A stretch of DNA of 10,332 nucleotides, from positions 4,055 through 14,386 of the forward strand of contig DPRT01000018.1 of the NCBI GenBank assembly GCA_003538615.1, written 5' to 3'. How positions within the stretch are numbered: the stretch's first letter is position 1; each line of letters opens with the position of its first letter. A program made the position numbers and the translations under genes. The notes beneath the pieces are model-generated. The model saw only the letters and a program-made list of their open reading frames with translations, was not told the origin of the DNA and ran no database searches. The stretch comes from Holophagaceae bacterium (lineage in GTDB: Bacteria > Acidobacteriota > Holophagae > Holophagales > Holophagaceae). This document shows, one piece after another, positions 6,413 to 10,332 of this stretch.

Positions 6413-7626
6413 CGGGCCACAAAGGCCTCGCCCAGGGTCTCCGCAATGCGCCTCCGCCGCAGGATGAGCGTGCGCAGGTATTCCTGCCTCTCCAGCAGCG
6501 CCGCCCGCCGGGCCGGAGCCTCCGGCCCTCCCTGCGGAACCGACAGGGCCTCCACCTCCGCCCGCACCCGGGCTTCGGCGGCGGCCACGCGGATGACGCG
6601 GATCTCCCGCCTCGCGGACGGGACGCCCCAGTTGTTCTCGGTCCACAAAGGCTCGAAGGAGGTCTCGGCCAGGACCATGCGGGGGTTTCCCGAGGCATCC
6701 CGCCGCTGCTCGAACACGGCCTGGAGCGCGGCACCATCGCGGTTGTCCCCGCCCGCCACCGGAAAGAGATCGGCCCGGTACATGCGGTCCTGGTTGCTGA
6801 TGAAGTTGCCCAGGGAGTAGGCCACCAGGGCCTTCCGGCCGTCCGCCTCCACGAGCTCCGCTGGCTGGAGCACATGGGGATGATGCCCCAGCAGCAGGTC
6901 GCAGCCCGCCCCCACCAGCAGCTTCGCGATGTCCCGCTGCCGCTTCGTGGGCTGGCGCTGGTACTCGTTGCCCCAGTGGACACTCACCACCACCAGGTCG
7001 GCGCGGGAGCGGGCCTCCCGCACGGCGGCCAGCGCCGGTTCCAGATCCAGAGGGCGCACCCAGGGTTCCGTCGCCTTCCGGTTCAGATCCAGGTTGAAGA
7101 GATCCGTGAAGCCCAGAAAGGCCACCTTGAGGCCCTGGCGCTCCAGGATCTGGAGTTCCTCGGCCCGGGGACGGTCCTCGCCGCTCCCGATGGCCACCAG
7201 ACGCTCCGCCCGCAGGCGATCCAGCGTTTCGCGCACGCCCTTGGGACCCTGGTCGAAGGCATGGTTGTTGGCCGTGGACAGCACCGTGAAGCCGCTGGCG
7301 CGCAGGGCCGCGGGAAGGGCTGCCGGGGCGTTGAACTGGAAGGGGATGCCAGGCCGGCCGGTGGCGGGCGCCACGGGTGTCTCCAGGTTGCCGAAGGCCA
7401 GGTCCGCCCCCTGGAAGAGCGGCACCAGGTCCGACCACAGGGCCGGGAAACCTTGCGGTGCCTGTTCCGCGGCCAGCTTCACGTCCTGATGCATGAGGAT
7501 GTCCCCCACGGCCACCAGGCGCAGGCGGATTGGAGGGGGAGGTGGCGGCGCCGGGCGCGACCGGCAGGCCAGGAACAGGCCCAGGGCCGCGGGAAGCGCC
7601 GCTGCAAGGACGGCCCGGCGTCGCAT
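6409..7626 (-). CDS. CapA-family metallophosphatase-like lipoprotein
   Basis: This protein of the CapA/PgsA (poly-gamma-glutamate capsule synthesis) family has a calcineurin-like phosphoesterase fold. From the chosen start it is 405 residues. Motifs in order are GD (41-42), GNLE (79-82), ANNHAFD (119-125), HWG (217-219), GHHPH (247-251) and SLGNF (271-275). The N-terminus is a signal peptide with MRRR, a hydrophobic stretch and a cysteine at 21 after LFLA. The lipobox is imperfect (F at -3, L at -2), so lipidation is likely but not certain. A run of six prolines (27-32) forms a tether. I prefer the ATG at 7626, which overlaps the upstream stop as TGATG with GGAGG 10 nt away; an ATG at 7635 is only 1 nt from that site. 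No PgsB or PgsC genes are nearby, so a poly-glutamate role is unproven; many acidobacterial CapA proteins lack such partners. Confidence 0.9.
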   Translation of the reverse strand: MRRRAVLAAALPAALGLFLACRSRPAPPPPPPIRLRLVAVGDILMHQDVKLAAEQAPQGFPALWSDLVPLFQGADLAFGNLETPVAPATGRPGIPFQFNAPAALPAALRASGFTVLSTANNHAFDQGPKGVRETLDRLRAERLVAIGSGEDRPRAEELQILERQGLKVAFLGFTDLFNLDLNRKATEPWVRPLDLEPALAAVREARSRADLVVVSVHWGNEYQRQPTKRQRDIAKLLVGAGCDLLLGHHPHVLQPAELVEADGRKALVAYSLGNFISNQDRMYRADLFPVAGGDNRDGAALQAVFEQRRDASGNPRMVLAETSFEPLWTENNWGVPSARREIRVIRVAAAEARVRAEVEALSVPQGGPEAPARRAALLERQEYLRTLILRRRRIAETLGEAFVAR

Positions 7627-8504
7627 CAGGCCCATTCCTCCGGTCCGTAGTAGACCTCCACCGGCAGGCCCGGCAGCCGGGAGCGCACCACGGAGGCGAG
7701 GACATCCATCTCCAGCCGCGACAGGGGCCGGGCTTCGGGCTCCGGTGTGGGCCTGGCCACGGTGTAGAACTGGAGGGCCTGGAGGCGGCCGCCCTGGGCC
7801 AGGATGGCCTCCAGGCGTCCGCAGTAGGCTTCGAGTTCGGCCTCGCCGGGCCCCTGCCCTTTCCAGCTCAGGAACAGGGTCTGGATCAGGATGGGCCAGC
7901 GGCGGGCGGTGGCCGCCAGGTTGTCGAGGATGCGCTGGAAGGGCACCTGGCTGCGGCAGATTTCGCGGTAGTGGGCTTCGGTTCCCGCGTCCAGCTTGGC
8001 CCAGATCTCGCCCTGGTTCGCCATCAGCGTCTCCAGGCCCCTCACCACCTCCGGCGCCTGGAGGCGGCTCGAATCCGTGATCAGCACCAGCTTCACCAGG
8101 TCCAGGCCCCGCTGGTTCTTGAGGCGGGCCACCCGGTCCACGATCTCCGCGAACTCGCGGGCCGTGGTGGGCTCTCCATCGCCGCTGAAGGCGATGTCAT
8201 TGAGGCGCCGCTGCTCCGGCCGGGCCGAATCGAAGGGCGGGATCTCGTAGATCTCACCGCTGGTGGCCAGATCCAGCAGCAGGCCCAGCTCCTGTTCAAG
8301 CAGGGCCAGATCCAGATCCTTCCGCTTCGGGGGCGTGATCCGGTCCACCTCGCAGTAGACGCAATCGAAGTTGCAGACCTTGTCGGGATTCAGGTTCACG
8401 CCCAGGCTGACTCCGCGGCTGCGGCGGGAGATCACGGGGTAGCAGTAGTCGAAGTCCCGCCAGACGCGCCGGTGGTCCAGATGGGCCTTGATGAGATCGG
8501 ACAT
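7626..8504 (-). CDS. Radical SAM protein, COG0731/TYW1-like
   Basis: This 292-residue radical SAM enzyme carries the canonical cluster motif CNFDCVYC (C44, C48, C51) in the context LGVNLNPDKVCNFDCVYCEVD (34-54, with the cysteines as given) and a SAM-contacting GDGEPT motif (108-113). Both features resemble the COG0731 group that includes archaeal TYW1 (wyosine synthesis), but bacteria do not make wyosine, so the substrate is unknown. No SPASM or auxiliary cluster domain is seen. The N-terminal SDLIKAHLDHRRVWRDFDY is the typical start of this subfamily, which favours the ATG at 8504. A GTG at 8558 would add 18 residues but has no ribosome binding site, while GGAG lies 2 nt before the chosen ATG, which is closer than ideal. 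The stop overlaps the capA-like start by one base, so the two are cotranscribed. Confidence 0.88.
   Translation of the reverse strand: MSDLIKAHLDHRRVWRDFDYCYPVISRRSRGVSLGVNLNPDKVCNFDCVYCEVDRITPPKRKDLDLALLEQELGLLLDLATSGEIYEIPPFDSARPEQRRLNDIAFSGDGEPTTAREFAEIVDRVARLKNQRGLDLVKLVLITDSSRLQAPEVVRGLETLMANQGEIWAKLDAGTEAHYREICRSQVPFQRILDNLAATARRWPILIQTLFLSWKGQGPGEAELEAYCGRLEAILAQGGRLQALQFYTVARPTPEPEARPLSRLEMDVLASVVRSRLPGLPVEVYYGPEEWA
7637..7641 (-). promoter_or_regulatory. Ribosome binding site deciding the capA-like start
   Basis: GGAGG on the minus strand lies inside the last codons of the radical SAM gene. It is 1 nt from the ATG at 7635 but 10 nt from the ATG at 7626, which favours the downstream start formed by the TGATG junction. 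Confidence 0.55.
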
Positions 8505-8562
8505 GGCTCCAGGATACGCCTGTACAGCATGCCTGCGGCCATCCCCGTGTGGAGACACGCGA

Positions 8563-8970
8563 TCAGGCCTGCCGCTGACGGGCCTCCGCCGCGGCCTGCA
8601 CCATGTCGGGCTTCCAGAGGATGGGTTCGGGGCGCAGGGCCTCGTCCACGGCCACCATCACGAACTCCCCGCTGGTGACATCCCGGCGCCGGTCCGTCAC
8701 CGGCTCGTAGACCTGCACCTCCAGCTGCAGGGTGAGACTGGTGCGGCCCTGGCGGACGACGGCCACGTGGAATTCGATGATCTCCCCGGCCCGCACGGGG
8801 CTGTGGAAGAGCAGCTCCGACACCTTCACCGTGAGGAAGCGCCGGTTGCGCGACAACAGCGAAGCGGCGATGCCCGCCACCTTGTCCATGCGGGCCATCA
8901 TGTCCCCCCCGAAGAGGGCGGCATTGAGACCGATGTCCTGGTCCAGGACCATTTCCCGTGAAATCAACAT
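8563..8970 (-). CDS. Hotdog-fold acyl-CoA thioesterase (YciA/BFIT-like)
   Basis: This 135-residue protein is of the 4HBT hotdog family that hydrolyses acyl-CoA to free acid and CoA in the cytoplasm. The N-terminal block NAALFGGDMMARMD (16-29) matches the family FGG-x8-D region; D29 aligns with the active-site aspartate of YciA. It differs from YciA in having AA instead of GD before FGG-like residues and D23 where YciA has W. The middle reads VKVSELLFHSPVRAGEIIEF, then RTSLTLQLEVQVYEP and EFVMVAVDE, as in YciA. An ATG at 9000 would add 10 residues, but its leader would sit almost in the terminator at 9007-9041; ATGs at 8970 and 8952 are both possible and neither has a good ribosome binding site. 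I chose 8970. The radical SAM gene starts 58 nt downstream. The chain length preferred is unknown. Confidence 0.84.
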   Translation of the reverse strand: MLISREMVLDQDIGLNAALFGGDMMARMDKVAGIAASLLSRNRRFLTVKVSELLFHSPVRAGEIIEFHVAVVRQGRTSLTLQLEVQVYEPVTDRRRDVTSGEFVMVAVDEALRPEPILWKPDMVQAAAEARQRQA

Positions 8971-9006
8971 GTCCCGAGTACAACATGGCTCTGGGACCAT
9001 TCCAGC

Positions 9007-9041
9007 AAAAAGGGCACCGGGAAAGCGCCGGTGCCCTTTTT
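9007..9041. terminator. Symmetric intrinsic terminator downstream of sucCD
   Basis: AAAAAGGGCACCGG (9007-9020) and CCGGTGCCCTTTTT (9028-9041) form a perfect 14-nt inverted repeat around a 7-nt loop. The GC-rich stem is flanked by A and T runs, so the transcript ends in U residues on either strand. Its position 18 nt after the sucD stop, reading on the minus strand, indicates it ends the sucC-sucD transcript. Confidence 0.9.
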
Positions 9042-9058
9042 GATAGGAAAGGAATTTG

Positions 9059-9931
9059 CTACTTCAGCCGCTCGGCCAGGGCCTTGCCCATGTCGGCGGG
9101 GCTCTGCACCACGGTGATGCCCGCGGCGGTGAGGGCCTTCATCTTCTCCGCGGCGGTGCCCTTGCCCCCGGAGATAATGGCGCCCGCGTGGCCCATGCGG
9201 CGGCCCGGAGGGGCCGTCTGGCCGGCGATGAAGGCCACCACAGGCTTCTTCATGTTGGCCTTCACCCAGGCGGCGGCGTCTTCCTCGGCACTGCCGCCGA
9301 TCTCGCCGATCATGATGACGGCGTGGGTGTCGGGGTCGTTGTTGAACAGCTCCAGCGCGTCGATGTGGCTGGTGCCGCTGACCGGGTCGCCGCCGATGCC
9401 GATGCAGGTGCTCTGGCCGATGCCCAGGGCCGTGAGCTGGCCCACGGCCTCATAGGTGAGGGTGCCGGAACGGCTGACCACGCCCACGTGGCCCTGCTTG
9501 TGGATGCGGCCGGGCATGATGCCGATCTTGGCCAGGCCGGGGCTGATGATGCCCGGGCAGTTGGGGCCGATGAGGCGGCTCTTGGGGTAGTTGGGGAGCA
9601 CCCGCTTGACCTTGACCATGTCGAGGACGGGAATGCCCTCGGTGATGCAGACGATGAGCTCGATGCCCGCATCCAGGGCTTCGAGGATGGCGTCCGCGGC
9701 GGCCACGGGGGGGACGAAGATCATGGTGGCGTTGGCGCCGGTCTTGGCGACAGCGTCCTGGACGGTGTTGAAGACCGGGAAGCCTTCGATCTCCGTGCCG
9801 CCCTTGCCGGGGGTCACGCCGCCGACCACGTTGGTGCCGTAGTCGCGGCAGCCCTTGGCGTGGAAGAGACCTTCGCGGCCCGTGATGCCCTGAACGATGA
9901 GTTTGGTGTGGTTGCCCACGAGAACTGCCAT
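9059..9931 (-). CDS. sucD: Succinate-CoA ligase, alpha subunit
   Basis: SucD carries the CoA-binding site and the phosphorylated histidine of succinyl-CoA synthetase, which interconverts succinyl-CoA and succinate with formation of ATP or GTP in the TCA cycle. The 290-residue length is standard. Visible features are the N-terminal CoA-binding Rossmann region with QGITGREG (14-21), PPVAAADAI (74-82), ITEGIP (96-101), IGPNCPG (121-127) and the active-site GHAGA (247-251) with phospho-histidine H248. The ATG is preceded by GAGG 6 nt upstream. sucD lies 44 nt after sucC and is followed by a strong terminator, so the two form a transcription unit with no other member visible downstream. Confidence 0.98.
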   Translation of the reverse strand: MAVLVGNHTKLIVQGITGREGLFHAKGCRDYGTNVVGGVTPGKGGTEIEGFPVFNTVQDAVAKTGANATMIFVPPVAAADAILEALDAGIELIVCITEGIPVLDMVKVKRVLPNYPKSRLIGPNCPGIISPGLAKIGIMPGRIHKQGHVGVVSRSGTLTYEAVGQLTALGIGQSTCIGIGGDPVSGTSHIDALELFNNDPDTHAVIMIGEIGGSAEEDAAAWVKANMKKPVVAFIAGQTAPPGRRMGHAGAIISGGKGTAAEKMKALTAAGITVVQSPADMGKALAERLK

Positions 9932-9975
9932 GTCATACCTCGCAAGAATGGAATCGATCGGGTTCCGTGGTGGGA

Positions 9976-10332
9976 CTACTTGATGGAAGCCACCACCTTC
10001 TCGGCGGCGTCCTTCAGGTCGACGGCAACGATGAGGTTGAGGCCGCTCTCGGCGAGGATCTTCTTGCCTTCCTCGACGTTGGTGCCTTCGAGGCGCACCA
10101 CCACAGGCACCTTGATGCCGATCTCCTTCGCGGCGTTCACGATGCCGGAAGCCACGATGTCGCAGCGCATGATGCCGCCGAAGATGTTCACCAGGACGGC
10201 CTTCACGGACTTATCCTGCAGGATGATGCGGAAGGCGTTCTTCACCGCATCCTCGGTGGCGCTGCCGCCCACGTCCAGGAAGTTGGCGGGGGAGCTGCCG
10301 TGGTACTTGATGATGTCCATGGTGGCCATGGC
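9976..10332 (-). CDS. sucC: Succinate-CoA ligase, beta subunit (C-terminal part; 5' end outside window)
   Basis: About 118 residues of the C-terminal CoA-ligase domain are present; the frame is open at the right edge and the ATP-grasp domain lies beyond it. The sequence contains [23 protein letters not shown] and [16 protein letters not shown], which are characteristic of SucC and contact the phosphohistidine loop of SucD. An internal ATG at 10329 is not the start, because it lies in the conserved AMATMD segment of the family. The 44-nt gap to sucD (9932-9975) contains only its ribosome binding site. ATP versus GTP specificity depends on residues outside the window. Confidence 0.97.
   Translation of the reverse strand, partial: AMATMDIIKYHGSSPANFLDVGGSATEDAVKNAFRIILQDKSVKAVLVNIFGGIMRCDIVASGIVNAAKEIGIKVPVVVRLEGTNVEEGKKILAESGLNLIVAVDLKDAAEKVVASIK

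Noticed and set aside
7627..7635. Upstream ATG at 7635 as the capA-like start
   Set aside because: It is only 1 nt from GGAGG; the ATG at 7626 has workable spacing and gives a normal MRRR signal-peptide start.
5893..7650. A long plus-strand open frame across the HD and capA-like genes, and another at 7530-8678 opposite the radical SAM gene
   Set aside because: Both lack domains and are out of frame or antisense to genes with clear family motifs.
4448..7705. A stop-free minus-strand frame of more than 1000 codons across the PHP end, response regulator, truA, HD and capA-like regions
   Set aside because: It runs antisense to four well-supported genes and out of frame with the capA-like gene. 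Its translation is low-complexity Gly/Pro/Arg/Ala with no domain, as expected from GC-rich third positions.
8505..8562. Possible terminator or promoter between the thioesterase and radical SAM genes
   Set aside because: No stable hairpin with a T run and no convincing -10/-35 pair; the 58-nt gap fits cotranscription.

Overview
This GC-rich window (roughly two thirds G+C by eye) comes from a bacterial chromosome and is densely packed with genes. I see no mobile element, CRISPR array or RNA gene. The protein style suggests an acidobacterium of the Holophaga/Geothrix type: a PEGA-domain Ser/Thr kinase, a CslA-like processive glycosyltransferase, a stand-alone FlhB C-terminal-like protein, and the ADP-forming-type sucCD pair. 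That placement is inference from recall, not from a search.

Layout. Positions 1-1736 (minus) hold the N-terminal 578 residues of a membrane Ser/Thr kinase with extracytoplasmic PEGA repeats; the gene runs off the left edge. A 125-bp divergent intergenic region (1737-1861) separates it from a six-gene plus-strand run: a family 2 glycosyltransferase (1862-3388), a small FlhB-C-terminal-like protein (3411-3719), a PHP phosphoesterase (3730-4581), a single-domain response regulator (4613-5011), truA (5015-5845) and an HD-domain protein (5855-6412). Gaps in this run are 3-31 nt.

The plus-strand run meets a minus-strand run tail to tail at a shared CTAG (6409-6412). Reading leftward from the right edge, the minus-strand genes are the 3' end of sucC (9976-10332), sucD (9059-9931), a strong symmetric intrinsic terminator (9007-9041), a hotdog acyl-CoA thioesterase (8563-8970), a radical SAM protein (7626-8504) and a CapA-like lipoprotein (6409-7626). 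The last two overlap by one base at a TGATG junction.

How the genes work together. SucC and SucD form succinyl-CoA ligase of the TCA cycle and are separated from the next genes by the terminator. The kinase and glycosyltransferase point to signalling and envelope polysaccharide synthesis, but nothing shows that one controls the other. The PHP/response regulator/TruA/HD run mixes RNA or nucleotide metabolism with signalling and looks like a compact housekeeping operon, not a dedicated system. I did not find a clearly new multi-gene system. The items most worth a second look are the orphan FlhB-like protein without the NPTH cleavage site, the orphan processive glycosyltransferase, the TYW1-like radical SAM protein and the CTAG-shared stop codons. 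Many long stop-free frames run antisense to the real genes; I treat them as by-products of high G+C codon bias.
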